DNA from: Rhodopirellula europaea 6C
GTDB lineage: Bacteria > Planctomycetota > Planctomycetia > Pirellulales > Pirellulaceae
Length of the DNA stretch: 64,000 nt
Reading direction: 5' to 3'
Assembly (NCBI RefSeq): GCF_000338295.1
Contig: NZ_ANMO01000117.1
Coordinates: 1 to 64,000 of the forward strand
The notes below the pieces were generated by a model. The model was not told the DNA's origin. It was given only the letters and a program-made list of their open reading frames with translations, and did no database searches. The stretch's first letter is position 1. Each line of letters starts with the position of its first letter. Both the position numbers and the translations under genes were made by a program. Of this stretch, positions 25,128-35,358 are shown one piece after another.

Positions 25128-26831
25128 TCAGTTGGAAGATTCTTCCTTCGAAATTGCTTGTGTCAGTTTGACCTTCATTTTCAGTGACTTTCGCCGCCAC
25201 TTCGCCGCTTCTTCTTGGTCACCGCCTTTGAGGAAGGCGTCCGACACAACCATGAACGCTTCGGAGAGGATTTTGGGATCTTTCGGATCTTTGGCTTCCT
25301 GAATTCGACGCACAAAGTCATCCATTTTTTCGCGAACTTCCGGCAACGCACAGATCCTCTCTCCATCTCGCGTGGAACAGCCGAAGACGATTCCCGCCAG
25401 CTTGTCGTAGTCGCCGAGCAAGTCCGTTCCCTTGGGAACCAACCGCATCACGATTGAATTTTCGGAGTCGTTGGGGACTTCGATCTTGAAATTCCGGCGT
25501 CCGAGCACGATGGGGACCTCGTAGCGATCGTCGTCAACGTAAAGCTCCCAGGTGCCAACAGGCAATTTGATCCTTGCGATGCCATCCTTGTTGGTGTGGT
25601 CGACAAATGTCGATGGATAGCGAGGCTGGTTTTGTTGATTTTGGAAGTACGCGAGCAGGTCGGGATTTCCAAAGAAGTCCGCACTTCGCGTTAAAGGTGT
25701 GCCGTAAACTTGTGATCCCCAATTGGTCCACGAGACGTTTGGATAGGCGGTCACTTTCACGTCGCGAAGCGGTTTGTCGTCCAGGCTTTTCACCTGAACC
25801 CGGCATACATGCAATGATTCCATCTCCAAAGTGATCGGCGTGTCCAACGGCGGATCAAAGATGAAAGGGTGCCCGTGACGACTGTTCAGCTTTTGGGCTG
25901 CTTCCGGGGAACGGACTCGGTGATTTTCGGTTAGCCCGATAATTTGAATGGATTGATCTCTCGGCCAGCCTTCAATCAGAAAGGTCCCGTCGGCGTTGAC
26001 TGGGACCCAAGATGACCAAGTCACCCGTTCCCGAGCTGACTTCGGCGGAACGGTCATCGCCAGCACACGGCCATCGACGACTGGACGCGGAACATTGTCT
26101 GCGAGTTTTCCGGAGACGGCCGTGGCGGAATGAAGCGCAACATCCATCGGCGTGTTTGCGCCAGGGGTGAGTTCGACTTCGAAAATTTCACTGAAGTGCG
26201 TGGGTTCCCCATCGACCAGACGAACCAAGAGAAAGTCGCATTCACCGGGGAACAGATTATCAACGCGGACTTGGTCGCCTTGGATCTCCCGGCGGAAACT
26301 ATTTTCCAAAGAACCGATGTCGGAACGAAGGACTTGGATTTGGTCCATCGTGAAGTCGTTGTCTGGCTCGATGAGCGGCCGGAAAAGGATGCTTGCTGCA
26401 GGCTGCATTTCGATTTCAAACACGTCGTCGGACGGTACGTCCATGTGAATTGCATCTGCCAAACAGAATGACTCATGTCGAACATGCACAGACACTTGCA
26501 GTGTTCGCGATTTTTCGGCGACATCACGATAGAACGGGTAGGAGATGTTCGCGATTCCGTGCTTGTCCGTTCGGGCAGCTTCCGGCTTCATTTCGGAAGC
26601 GTCTTTGCCATTGCTGAGCCAATGACCGTGGCCCTGCGAGTACCGAAGTGCCCACGGAGTCACCACCGCACCTTCGATCGGATCGTCATTTGGATCGGTG
26701 ACTTGAACAGCAATCGTTTGTGTCGTTTGTTCGCCCACGATGGTGAACAGATCGTTCTCTTCAGCGGAAAGCGAACAGCGGTCGGATACCGCAAACAACA
26801 ATACAACGGCAGTTAGCAGCGATAATTTCAT
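25128..26831 (-). CDS. Exported protein with repeated beta-sandwich regulatory-like domains
   Basis: A 567-residue protein starting at the ATG at 26831; a GTG immediately before is the alternative. Residues 1-24 are a signal peptide (ending CSLSAEEN). Several carboxypeptidase-regulatory/Ig-like segments follow: IAVQVTDPNDDPIEGAVVTP, CRVQVKSLDDKPLRDVKVTA and GIARIKLPVGTWELYV. The C-terminal ~100 residues are charged and helical (EVREKMDDFVRRIQEAKDPK). I do not recognise an enzyme domain. It lies 101 bases downstream of the AGE-type epimerase on the same strand, so it may be the last gene of the nan operon. Carbohydrate binding or envelope adhesion would fit, without direct evidence. Confidence 0.75.
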   Translation of the reverse strand: MKLSLLTAVVLLFAVSDRCSLSAEENDLFTIVGEQTTQTIAVQVTDPNDDPIEGAVVTPWALRYSQGHGHWLSNGKDASEMKPEAARTDKHGIANISYPFYRDVAEKSRTLQVSVHVRHESFCLADAIHMDVPSDDVFEIEMQPAASILFRPLIEPDNDFTMDQIQVLRSDIGSLENSFRREIQGDQVRVDNLFPGECDFLLVRLVDGEPTHFSEIFEVELTPGANTPMDVALHSATAVSGKLADNVPRPVVDGRVLAMTVPPKSARERVTWSSWVPVNADGTFLIEGWPRDQSIQIIGLTENHRVRSPEAAQKLNSRHGHPFIFDPPLDTPITLEMESLHVCRVQVKSLDDKPLRDVKVTAYPNVSWTNWGSQVYGTPLTRSADFFGNPDLLAYFQNQQNQPRYPSTFVDHTNKDGIARIKLPVGTWELYVDDDRYEVPIVLGRRNFKIEVPNDSENSIVMRLVPKGTDLLGDYDKLAGIVFGCSTRDGERICALPEVREKMDDFVRRIQEAKDPKDPKILSEAFMVVSDAFLKGGDQEEAAKWRRKSLKMKVKLTQAISKEESSN

Positions 26832-26932
26832 CACAAGTGGCCCTTGAAATTCGCGAGTTCAGGCGTCAATTCACATGCGATGCCTGCTGGAATTATAGGG
26901 GAGCCACTGACTCGATAGCGGAATTGCCGCGA

Positions 26933-28108
26933 TCAGAAGAGATCTTTCTCCAGCCATCTCCAAGCCATGTACTGCATTCTGGGTAAATGGAACGGCCCTT
27001 TCCAAAGGTTACCTTTCAGTTCGCTGCTCAGGCTTCCGTCGCGGTGCAAGTATCCGAACCACTCGCCGTGTTTGTGATCGGGGAAGTGAGAGTAGGCCCA
27101 GTCGTGTGCCTGCCGGTGCCACTGCGCATATTTGTCTTCGCCGGTCAGCAGGTGAGCAAGAAGCGTTGCCAGGATGGTTTCGTTTTGCGGCCACCAGAAC
27201 TTCATGTCGTGCCAGTACTCTTGCACGGGCAAACCTCGTACATCGACGAAGTACAGGATTCCACCGTGCTTCTCGTCCCAACCGCGGTTCCACATCCAGT
27301 CGAGCATTTGGCAGCCGGTTTCGATCAAGTTGGTGTCACCACGCAAGTGACCTTCCCACATGATGAACCAAGCTCCCTCGATCGCGTGTCCCGGATTGAG
27401 CGTGCGTCCGTCGAAATGATCCAGGAGCTGACCATCGACTCCCACCGTTTCCATCACGCACTCAATGTCTGGCTTGAGGTGAAATTCGCGGATGGTGGCG
27501 ACACTGCGGTCAATCCAATGATCGGCATCCACCAATCCAATTGATTGCCGCAATTCTTGAGCGGTCGCGATGGTCATCATTGGGAATCCCATGCCTCGCG
27601 ATGGCCGAGTCGCGGTAAATTTGGAGCTCGCTTCGACGCTGTTCAAATTGTGGTCGACAAACCGGTTGAAAGCCTGATTCGCTCGCTCGCGGTAGTGAGC
27701 TTCTCCGGTGGCCAAGGCGAGTTCGCCATAGGCGATTGCCGCGAAGCATTCCGAGTACGCATAACGTCGTTTTCGAATCGGTTGGCCGTCTTGGGTGACA
27801 TGGAACCACATGCGGCCATCGGTCGAGTCGTAACAATGTTGGTCCAAGAACGCCGCGCCGCGGATAGCCAGTTGCAGCCATTCGTCCCGAGGCTCCACGT
27901 TGTTGTACAGTTCAGCGAACAACCATGTTGCTCGAGCTTGTTGCCAAACTCCTTTGTCCGTGTCGATGATGGTTCCATCGCGATTCAGCGAGGTGAAGAA
28001 TCCACCGTCTTTGTAATCGATGCCGTGATTGCACCAGAATGGAATGGTGTCACGCAGCAACCCATCTCGGTACACATCGATCAATGCTTGACGTCGCTCA
28101 AGATCCAC
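26933..28108 (-). CDS. N-acylglucosamine 2-epimerase (AGE) family protein
   Basis: A 391-residue (alpha/alpha)6-barrel epimerase starting at a GTG three bases after the upstream stop. Family blocks: DYKDGGFFTSLNRDGT at the N-terminus, RKRRYAYSECFAAIAYGEL, HFDGRTLNPGHAIEGAWFIM with the catalytic-region His, and WPQNETILATLLAHLLTG near the C-terminus. The length is right for AGE (380-420). AGE interconverts N-acetylmannosamine and N-acetylglucosamine without phosphorylation. In the nan operon it would replace the NanK/NanE kinase-epimerase route of enteric bacteria. Cellobiose 2-epimerases share this fold, but the context favours ManNAc. Confidence 0.92.
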   Translation of the reverse strand: MDLERRQALIDVYRDGLLRDTIPFWCNHGIDYKDGGFFTSLNRDGTIIDTDKGVWQQARATWLFAELYNNVEPRDEWLQLAIRGAAFLDQHCYDSTDGRMWFHVTQDGQPIRKRRYAYSECFAAIAYGELALATGEAHYRERANQAFNRFVDHNLNSVEASSKFTATRPSRGMGFPMMTIATAQELRQSIGLVDADHWIDRSVATIREFHLKPDIECVMETVGVDGQLLDHFDGRTLNPGHAIEGAWFIMWEGHLRGDTNLIETGCQMLDWMWNRGWDEKHGGILYFVDVRGLPVQEYWHDMKFWWPQNETILATLLAHLLTGEDKYAQWHRQAHDWAYSHFPDHKHGEWFGYLHRDGSLSSELKGNLWKGPFHLPRMQYMAWRWLEKDLF

Positions 28109-28111
28109 TGG

Positions 28112-30811
28112 TCAGCTCTCCACCGAAGCGACCGTTGCGGCGGACGCGGACGTGCCTAGCGTGTGAATGGTCAATCCTGCCAAGGAATCTGTTGGCGGTG
28201 ACGTCAGCAGGCTGGCCAAATAACCCGATGCAAAACAACTCGTGATGCCACAGGTTGTGTAGAGATATCCGTTGACGTCGGTGAATCGCCAGAGTGTGAA
28301 CATTGTTGCTGCGCCGATGGTTGCACCCACCATCGCTCCGATTGAATTCGCTCGCGTGGTCAATCCACCGAGCACGAAGAGTCCGCCCAAAACGCCCATG
28401 AACAGACCGATCACAACGATGAAGGTATCGAACAGGGATTTGATACTCGGGTCGACAAATACCAAACCAAGCAGTGTGCCCAAAACACCAAGTAAGAATG
28501 TCAGTGTGCGAGCGGCGATCAAGTAGCCGCGTTCGCTGCGACACAATCTCAGCGGTCGAAAGAAGTCCGTGACCAACGCCGTCGCGGTGGAGTTCATGCT
28601 GGTCGAAACAGTGGACTGAGCCGCCGCGAAAACTCCGGCGACGATGAGGCCCGCCAATCCGATTGGCATCTCGCGAGCGATGAACAACGGGAAGACTTGA
28701 TCGGTCGTGATCGCCGGTGATAGCCGCTCGGGATGCGAGTGATAGAAACCATGAAGCGCTGTGCCGATTCCGAAGAAGAGGATCGTCGCGGGAATCGTGA
28801 GCACCGCATTGGTCCAAATTGATCGAGCGGCAAGCGACTGCGACGCCGTCGTCATGTAACGCTGAACGACGGCTTGATCGGCGGTGTAGGACGAAAGGTT
28901 TTGCCCGATCGCTCCTACCACGATGACCCACAATGCGATTTGCGCGTGCGTGGGGCTGAAGTGCAAATTCGCCAGTCGCATTTTGTCTGCGTCCATGGCA
29001 TGGCCCCAACTGCCGCCAAAGCCGCCATCGGTCCCCATCAGCATCAAGACGATGGCCAAGAACGCGCCCCCGAGCAACACGACGGTTTGAATGGTATCGG
29101 TCCAGATCACAGCCTCGATTCCACCGAGCGTGCAGTAGGCAATGCTGAGTCCGCCCATCAGCAAGACGGCTTGTTGTGGCGTGAGCGGCGTTGCGACCGA
29201 CAATGCGAGTCCCGTTAATGACATCACCACCGCCATCCGGAAAACGTGGAACAACGAGAAGCTGAGGCTGCCAAACCAACGAACCATTCGGTTGAATCGT
29301 TTCTCGAGGTACTCGTAGGCACTGGTCGCATCAATCCGGCGAAAAAATGGCATTGCTACATAGACAGCAATGAACGCGACCAGTGGAATCGTGAAATTGC
29401 CGATCGAGTATGTCCAGTCCTGGGCGTAGGATTTGGATGGGATTCCGGTGAAGGTCACCGAGCTGAGCATCGTTGCGAAGATGCTGCACCCGGCTGCCCA
29501 CCATGGAATTTGGCTTCCGCCGCGAAAGTAGTCGTCGGTCGTTCGATTCCGGCGAGCGAAGTAAACTCCAACGCCCAACATGGAAATCAGGTAGGCAAAC
29601 AAAACGATGTAGTTCAGCGTGCCAAAGCTGCGTTCCGATTCAGCGAGTTCGATTTGATAAACGGCCGGCGAGCGAACACGTGGTCGTACCTCACCCGATG
29701 CGACGATGACCGAATCGCCCCAGTGCACGGCTGTGGTCGTCACGTGGTTAGCAGGACTGGTCCCGGCTTCGGTCCAGGTGTCGGTGATCGTGTGATAGGC
29801 GAAAGTCTTCTTTGGGAAACCGGGATGGTCGTCTTTGAGCTGGTCGGCCTGGCCGAACAGGCTGCCGTCGTCGCCACCGAGCACCACAATGTGACTTTGT
29901 CCGATGTGAGTTGCCGTTCCTGCCATCACCGATTGCGGGACGTCGGCTTTCTGCTGCCAGGCGTTCGTGCTTGGGCGATACGCCCAATTGTCCGTCAAAA
30001 ATTCAACGCTTGATTGCGATTGCCGGCGACCGCTGATGGAGTAGAGGCATGTTTCGTATCCATCATGCTGTGCCGCGGTCACATGCAAGGCACGCGGGGG
30101 GCCAGGGCAATCGGCCAGTCTGGCCCAGACAAGCGAAGCTGGATCATCTGATTGGCTCAGATCCAGCGCCCACAAATGGGATGTCGCGGTGGAGAGATCA
30201 CTGCCGCTCTGTCCGCCGACGACGTAGACGGTTTTCCCAATGAGTTGAGCGGATGCATGGACGCAGGGTTCCGGCAAAGCGGGAAAGTCAATTCGCTCGA
30301 TGAGCCGCGAAGATGGATCCCATCGCAGCAGATAGACGTCGCGGAAAGTGGCGTCGGAATCATTGCCTCCCAGACATAGCACACCGTGGTGAGCGGACTC
30401 GGATGAAGGAATTGAGACGGACGCCCCGTAGGCGGTCGGACTCGGCAACTTTCCCGCTTCGATCCATTGAGGGCCATCGTCCGTGCTGCTCTCTGAGGAA
30501 CGAGGTAGAACATAGATCGAATCGTGCCAGACTTTGTCGCTTTCCCAAACCGGGGTCGGAAAATTGGCACCGCCAGCCACGATCAACGCGTCCCCATGCA
30601 CTCCTACAAACGGGCCCGCCACACCGAGGGAATTGGGGATCGGAGGGAGTTCGCTCCATTTTAACCACTCGTCCCTTTCCGTTTGAGCGTGTGAGATCGC
30701 TGGCGAAATTGCCAGCATCCAAGTCGCGATGGAAATGGCCAGCAAATTCAGCGTGATGGACCGTGGATGCTGGAGTCGGACGCGAGGACGCAGCGGGCGA
30801 TGTCCGATCAT
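28112..30811 (-). CDS. Mutarotase-like Kelch domain fused to sodium:solute symporter (sialate uptake)
   Basis: An 899-residue fusion. Residues 1-42 are a signal peptide ending ISHAQ. Residues ~45-395 form a Kelch propeller similar to N-acetylneuraminate mutarotase NanM ([52 protein letters not shown]). Residues ~405-880 are a sodium:solute symporter with about 12-13 membrane segments ([40 protein letters not shown]). The propeller should face the periplasm, where it could speed interconversion of the alpha and beta anomers right at the transporter. The start overlaps the nanA stop by four bases (ATGA), and the AGE gene begins three bases after the stop. Confidence 0.9.
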   Translation of the reverse strand: MIGHRPLRPRVRLQHPRSITLNLLAISIATWMLAISPAISHAQTERDEWLKWSELPPIPNSLGVAGPFVGVHGDALIVAGGANFPTPVWESDKVWHDSIYVLPRSSESSTDDGPQWIEAGKLPSPTAYGASVSIPSSESAHHGVLCLGGNDSDATFRDVYLLRWDPSSRLIERIDFPALPEPCVHASAQLIGKTVYVVGGQSGSDLSTATSHLWALDLSQSDDPASLVWARLADCPGPPRALHVTAAQHDGYETCLYSISGRRQSQSSVEFLTDNWAYRPSTNAWQQKADVPQSVMAGTATHIGQSHIVVLGGDDGSLFGQADQLKDDHPGFPKKTFAYHTITDTWTEAGTSPANHVTTTAVHWGDSVIVASGEVRPRVRSPAVYQIELAESERSFGTLNYIVLFAYLISMLGVGVYFARRNRTTDDYFRGGSQIPWWAAGCSIFATMLSSVTFTGIPSKSYAQDWTYSIGNFTIPLVAFIAVYVAMPFFRRIDATSAYEYLEKRFNRMVRWFGSLSFSLFHVFRMAVVMSLTGLALSVATPLTPQQAVLLMGGLSIAYCTLGGIEAVIWTDTIQTVVLLGGAFLAIVLMLMGTDGGFGGSWGHAMDADKMRLANLHFSPTHAQIALWVIVVGAIGQNLSSYTADQAVVQRYMTTASQSLAARSIWTNAVLTIPATILFFGIGTALHGFYHSHPERLSPAITTDQVFPLFIAREMPIGLAGLIVAGVFAAAQSTVSTSMNSTATALVTDFFRPLRLCRSERGYLIAARTLTFLLGVLGTLLGLVFVDPSIKSLFDTFIVVIGLFMGVLGGLFVLGGLTTRANSIGAMVGATIGAATMFTLWRFTDVNGYLYTTCGITSCFASGYLASLLTSPPTDSLAGLTIHTLGTSASAATVASVES

Positions 30812-31773
30812 GCGTCACTTGGCTTGCTAGAGTCTTCACTCCATTGGAAGAAACCGATCTGTTCGAGCGATTCTCGCAACGATGCAACCTGCGATTGCGA
30901 AAGTGATTCCAATGGCAATCGGCATGGACCAACGTCGAGGCCTTGCATCGCCAAGATCGCCTTCATCGCAGGATGGAACGGGTAGCGGCCGATGGTGCAG
31001 ATCATCTCGATGGATTTGGATTGCCACTGGCGAGCGGATTCCAATTGCCCGCTGGCCAATGCCAATGTCATTTTTCGATAGATATTTGCGGCCAAGTTGT
31101 ATGTGCTGCCGATCGCGGCGCGGGCTCCGGTTGCGGTCGCGCCCAACAACATCTCGTCACAGCCCCAAACGACGTCAAACTTTCGGTTGGAAAGTTCCAG
31201 GCAACGTTGAAACTCGAACAATTTCGTGTCGGTGTATTTCAGTCCGACGAGCGTTGGGATGGCTTCATCCGCTTGAGTGAGGAAGTCCACCATGTCGATG
31301 CTGGATCCCGTCAGCATCGGAATGTGGTAGTAGTAAAAAGGAGTTTCCGGCGCCGCCGACGCCAACTCTTGCATGCAGAGAGTGAGTGACTGCACGTTGG
31401 CAACTTTGAAATACGATGGGCAAGTCGCTGAGATCGCATCGGCGCCAATTTGCTGGGCATGTTTGGCCAGTCCTTGTGCCTCACGCAAACTGTTGTGCCC
31501 GACCTGAACGATCACCGGAACTCGACCGGCGGTCGCATCAACAAAGGCCGAGGCCACCAGTTGGCGTTCTCGCGTGGTGAGAGACATTCCTTCGCCGGTG
31601 CTGCCGCAGACGTACAGTCCGGAGACACCGTCGTTTAGCAGTTTCTCGACCATGGCGGGGACAACATCTAGATTGAGATCGCCGCACGCTTTCATTGGGG
31701 TGTAGGTCGCGGCGATCAATCCCGATAGCTTTCGGCCGGACATCCGCTGCATCATCAGAGATTCATCGACCAT
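30808..31773 (-). CDS. nanA: N-acetylneuraminate lyase
   Basis: A 321-residue class I aldolase of the DHDPS/NAL family. It cleaves N-acetylneuraminate to N-acetylmannosamine and pyruvate. Evidence: [18 protein letters not shown] (the GSTGE motif at 57-61 that binds the pyruvyl carboxylate), [11 protein letters not shown] with the catalytic Tyr near 148-149, and [10 protein letters not shown] with the Schiff-base Lys179; the YYYHIP and KYTD forms are those of sialate lyases rather than dihydrodipicolinate synthases. The N-terminal ~12 residues are an extension. The ATG overlaps the sialidase stop by one base (TGATG) and is preceded by a strong AAGGAGGAGAA ribosome site inside the sialidase gene. 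Confidence 0.92.
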   Translation of the reverse strand: MVDESLMMQRMSGRKLSGLIAATYTPMKACGDLNLDVVPAMVEKLLNDGVSGLYVCGSTGEGMSLTTRERQLVASAFVDATAGRVPVIVQVGHNSLREAQGLAKHAQQIGADAISATCPSYFKVANVQSLTLCMQELASAAPETPFYYYHIPMLTGSSIDMVDFLTQADEAIPTLVGLKYTDTKLFEFQRCLELSNRKFDVVWGCDEMLLGATATGARAAIGSTYNLAANIYRKMTLALASGQLESARQWQSKSIEMICTIGRYPFHPAMKAILAMQGLDVGPCRLPLESLSQSQVASLRESLEQIGFFQWSEDSSKPSDA

Positions 31774-33002
31774 CAGTTCTCCTCCTTGTCAGTGGCATCC
31801 GAACCGTTTTGCGATCCCGAGCGTTCCAGTTCGCTCAACGAGATCGCGGTGAAGCTGATCGTTTTGTAGTTGTCTCGTTCGAAGAGGACACCGATGCGAC
31901 CGTCCTGCATTCGCGTCAAACAAGAGTAGGCGAAACCGCCGGCGTAGATGTTCGTTTGATCAGGCCAAGTTTGACCCTCGTCGTAGCTGACACGAAGAAC
32001 GCCGTTTTCGCGTTTGGTTTGAGACGCCGGGTTGGCGAACAAGATTCGACTTTTGCCTTCCGACGGCCACGAGTAGCGAAGGATCGATGCTTGGCAGGTG
32101 GGCTCAATCAACGTCTGATCGATCTGAAGTTTTGACCACGTTTGCCCGCCGTCGTCGCTAACGGTGACCTTGCGATGTTTCGTTGAGCCCTTGCCTTGCG
32201 TTCGGGCGTTTAGCATCACACGACCGTCCGCAAGTTCGACCATTTGGACTTCGTTGGCGTGGCCTTTGCCGTCGCCGGGAGCCACGTCGCCGATGTTCCA
32301 AGTTTGGCCGTCGTCGTCGCTATACGCTGCGTAGACTCGCCAATCGTTGTACGGACCTTGGTTGAACGGCATGATGATTCGGCCCTTGTGGGAACCATTC
32401 CGCAGGATGATTCCGATGCCTGGACCCGCGGCGACGCTCGTCACATTCTTTTCGCGTTTGACTTGCTTTGAAACGTCATGCGGTGCGGACCAAGTTTGCC
32501 CATCGTCGTCGCTCGTCTGGACAAACGTAAAGTACGATTCAGCTCCGAAGCCATCTGACGCTTTGTGTTCGCCGAGCTTGCTGCGTTGATACATCAACAA
32601 GACACGGCCGGAATCAAGCACAACGGCTTGAGGGTTGTTCAAGGACAGTTTGCCTTGATCGTTCATCAGAACAACGTCGCTCCAGGTGGAACCGTTGTCG
32701 GTTGAACGCTTCATGATCATATCATTGTCGGAATGATCTCCGCCTTGCCGACCTTCGGCAAAAGCGAGCAAGGTTCCGTCGTTGGTGGTGACCAGCGAAG
32801 GAATGCGAATCGCGGGATATCCGTCTTGTTTGGGAACAAAGACATCGACGATCTCGCGATGTCCGGTGGCGTGATTGCCAGCTCGGGCGTCGATCGGCAA
32901 CATCGCGACAAGAAAGCAGCTTGCCGCAAAAAGGAACAGGATTGCCGAGACGAATGGACGGCTGACTCTGCGATGAGGCGGATCGGATAGCAGGCGGGAC
33001 AC
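31773..33002 (-). CDS. Secreted exo-alpha-sialidase (neuraminidase)
   Basis: A 409-residue protein. I take the GTG at 33002, which has GGAG seven bases upstream and yields a proper signal peptide (residues ~10-40, ending PIDARAG); the frame is open to 33179. The six-bladed sialidase fold is shown by IRIP (the (F/Y)RIP motif with the first catalytic arginine) and five Asp boxes: STDNGSTW, SDDDGQTW twice, SDDGGQTW and SYDEGQTW. FAEGRQGGDHSDND carries the catalytic-region Asp. It releases sialic acid from glycoconjugates outside the cytoplasm and is the first gene of the nan operon. BNR-type hydrolases of other specificity exist, but the operon supports sialidase. Confidence 0.9.
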   Translation of the reverse strand: MSRLLSDPPHRRVSRPFVSAILFLFAASCFLVAMLPIDARAGNHATGHREIVDVFVPKQDGYPAIRIPSLVTTNDGTLLAFAEGRQGGDHSDNDMIMKRSTDNGSTWSDVVLMNDQGKLSLNNPQAVVLDSGRVLLMYQRSKLGEHKASDGFGAESYFTFVQTSDDDGQTWSAPHDVSKQVKREKNVTSVAAGPGIGIILRNGSHKGRIIMPFNQGPYNDWRVYAAYSDDDGQTWNIGDVAPGDGKGHANEVQMVELADGRVMLNARTQGKGSTKHRKVTVSDDGGQTWSKLQIDQTLIEPTCQASILRYSWPSEGKSRILFANPASQTKRENGVLRVSYDEGQTWPDQTNIYAGGFAYSCLTRMQDGRIGVLFERDNYKTISFTAISLSELERSGSQNGSDATDKEEN

Positions 33003-33201
33003 AACGAACTCCGTTGAGATCAAAGGTGTGTTTGAGTGGGTAGGGCGGCGAGTGAGCCGTGAGTGTGGATGGGCTTTATAGCACGACGCCGACAGGTGGG
33101 GTGCTGCCGTCGGATCGACCGCTGCGTTGTGATTTGAAAATCTTGGGGCCCTCGCGGTGGGTCTGCGTGACATCGGCAAATGATCGGGTCATACTGTTGC
33201 G
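33003..33201. promoter_or_regulatory. Divergent promoter region of the nan operon and the cytochrome gene
   Basis: 199 bases between the sialidase start (minus) and the cytochrome start (plus). Promoters for both must lie here. I see no unambiguous -35/-10 pair and no clear palindromic operator. Confidence 0.4.
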
Positions 33202-35358
33202 ATGAAATCAAGCAAACTTTCAATCCGTCGAATCACGGCCCTTCCCTTTTTCGCGATCGGTACGCTTTGCGCTGTGCTGGTCGGGCCGGCGATGATCGTT
33301 TGGAGCAATCAGCCAAACGAGTTGGCCGGCGTTGATCCAAAGGCAACGCAGCATGCGGAGAAGGTAATTCCGCTTGTCGCACCTGAGACGATGTTGCATC
33401 GTCGGCCGGTCGCGGTCGTCGCGATGGGCTCTGGCCGTGCCGTCGTCGCGAATCGCCGGAGCGGGACGCTCAGCTTCGTTGACACGGAGTCCTTGCAAGT
33501 GAAATCAGAGTATCAACTCGGCGGGCATCCAACCGATGTGGTTCGATCCGGCCAAAGTTTGCTCGTGACCGAACAAGAGGGGCGACTCACTGCGGTTGAG
33601 GTCAAGGACGGTGAACCTCGCTTGCAATGGCAAGTCGCGATGCCCAATGAACCGGCGACGGTTCGAGTATCGAGTGACGGCGAGTGGTGCTCGGTTTGCT
33701 CGACTTGGGCGAGACGGGTCACCATTGTGAGTTTGCCGAAAGCGATTGGGCAATCACCAGAGGTCTTGGCTAACGTTGAGCTGCCTTTTTCACCACGTGA
33801 ACAATTGTTGCTCCCGGAGCAAGCTCGGTTGTTGGTTGCTGATGCCTTTGGGCCTCGTGTCGCCGTCATTCGTTTGGATGACTTTCAGGTCGAGTCCATC
33901 CGTGAGATACCCGGCAACAACATTCGCGGGCTGACGCTTGGGCGAGGTGGCGAGAACGTCTATGTGACTCACGAGTTGATCAACGAGATCGCACCGCCGC
34001 GAAGCAGTGAGATCATTTGGGGGTCGATGGTTTCGGATGCGACGCGTGAAATATCCATCCAATCGATCGTTGATCCCACAGCGAGTCTCATGAGCGGCAG
34101 TCGTTTCATTGCTGTTGGTAACAACACGCGAGGTGCCGGTGACCCCAATGAGGCTTTGATGCGACACGATGGTCGATTGCTGGTGACGATCGGCGGACTT
34201 GGGCAGCTCGGTGTGGTTGAACCCGATGGCATCGGTGTCACCCGTATCCCGACGGGCAAACGTCCGGTAGCGATCGCGAAGATCTCGGCGGATCGATTCT
34301 TGGTTGCCAATGAAATGTCCGACACGCTGACCCGGATCGATTTTCATTTCGATGCGAGCGTAGTCAGGAAGCAACCGAAAGTGAGTGGTGAATCATCGCA
34401 AGACGAGACACCGTATTCGGAGCCTGAGTCATACGACGAGCAGGAATACAGTTCGAGTGAGTATGAAAAGAAGAGCTACCGGACCGAAGATTATGACACC
34501 AGCGACTACGATTTGGATCGCGACGACGGCGAGTCTGAGGATGCGGGGTATGAGAGCGAATCCTATCGAGCTTCCGATGATCCGGAGGCCGAACCGGTGC
34601 TGGCCGTGCGAAAGATCGCGAGCTACCAAATCGGTCCGGACGCATCTGATGGAGTCGGTGCGTTGTTTGCGACTGCGGCGACAATGAACCTCGGCATTGC
34701 ACCAGAGCTGGAGCCGGCTGATCGTGGCGAGGCTCTGTTCTTCGACGCCAGTCTCTCGCGAGGTGGTTGGTACAGCTGTCACAGTTGTCATACCGATGGG
34801 CACACCAGTGGATCCTTGGCCGACACGCTCAGCGACGGAGGCGAGGGGGCGCCGAAGCGAGTCTTGTCGCTTCGAGGCGTCGGGCAAACCGGACCATGGG
34901 CTTGGATTGGCGACAAGTCGGAGATCGACGAACAAGTCAAACAAACGCTTCGGTTGACCATGCAAGGAAGAAGGTTGAACGATCGCGACGTTTCTGATTT
35001 GGTCGCATTCCTAAAATCAATTCCGCCACCGCCTGCCGCTGCTACATCTGGATCGGAGGCGGATCGACTGCTCATTGAGAAGGGGCGGCACTTGTTCGAA
35101 ACATTGGATTGTGTCGCTTGCCACTCAGGACACGTGTTCACATCCGAGGCCACCTATGACGTCGGGCTGGACGACGAACGAGGGACGAAGGAGTTCAATC
35201 CACCATCTCTGCGCGGCGTAGGTCATCTCAATGGACTGTTCCATGACCTGCGTGCGTCATCCTTGGAACAAGTCGTCGGCGAATTCCGGCACCAATTGCC
35301 GAGAGACCTTTCCGATGAGGAGCAGTTGCGACTCATTCGCTATCTGCAAAGTCTGTAG
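33202..35358 (+). CDS. Exported propeller/two-haem cytochrome c protein
   Basis: A 718-residue protein with an N-terminal signal anchor (residues ~10-35). Residues ~55-390 look like a YVTN/WD-type beta propeller (RPVAVVAMGSGRAVVANRRS, RLLVADAFGPRVAVIRLDDF). Residues ~395-470 are low-complexity and acidic, rich in Tyr, Ser, Asp and Glu. The C-terminal ~220 residues resemble di-haem cytochrome c peroxidase/MauG proteins, with two CxxCH sites: CHSCH (526-530) and CVACH (637-641). Similar propeller/di-haem proteins in planctomycetes lack a defined substrate. It is divergent from the nan operon with no functional tie evident. Peroxidase activity is not assured. Confidence 0.85.
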   Translation: MKSSKLSIRRITALPFFAIGTLCAVLVGPAMIVWSNQPNELAGVDPKATQHAEKVIPLVAPETMLHRRPVAVVAMGSGRAVVANRRSGTLSFVDTESLQVKSEYQLGGHPTDVVRSGQSLLVTEQEGRLTAVEVKDGEPRLQWQVAMPNEPATVRVSSDGEWCSVCSTWARRVTIVSLPKAIGQSPEVLANVELPFSPREQLLLPEQARLLVADAFGPRVAVIRLDDFQVESIREIPGNNIRGLTLGRGGENVYVTHELINEIAPPRSSEIIWGSMVSDATREISIQSIVDPTASLMSGSRFIAVGNNTRGAGDPNEALMRHDGRLLVTIGGLGQLGVVEPDGIGVTRIPTGKRPVAIAKISADRFLVANEMSDTLTRIDFHFDASVVRKQPKVSGESSQDETPYSEPESYDEQEYSSSEYEKKSYRTEDYDTSDYDLDRDDGESEDAGYESESYRASDDPEAEPVLAVRKIASYQIGPDASDGVGALFATAATMNLGIAPELEPADRGEALFFDASLSRGGWYSCHSCHTDGHTSGSLADTLSDGGEGAPKRVLSLRGVGQTGPWAWIGDKSEIDEQVKQTLRLTMQGRRLNDRDVSDLVAFLKSIPPPPAAATSGSEADRLLIEKGRHLFETLDCVACHSGHVFTSEATYDVGLDDERGTKEFNPPSLRGVGHLNGLFHDLRASSLEQVVGEFRHQLPRDLSDEEQLRLIRYLQSL

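Noticed and set aside
28098-29279. 393-codon minus-strand frame inside the symporter gene
   Set aside because: Shadow of the symporter half in another frame; Arg/His/Gly-rich without membrane segments.
33003-33179. N-terminal extension of the sialidase from an ATG at 33179
   Set aside because: The GTG at 33002 has a good ribosome site and yields a normal signal peptide; the upstream segment is basic and without similarity.
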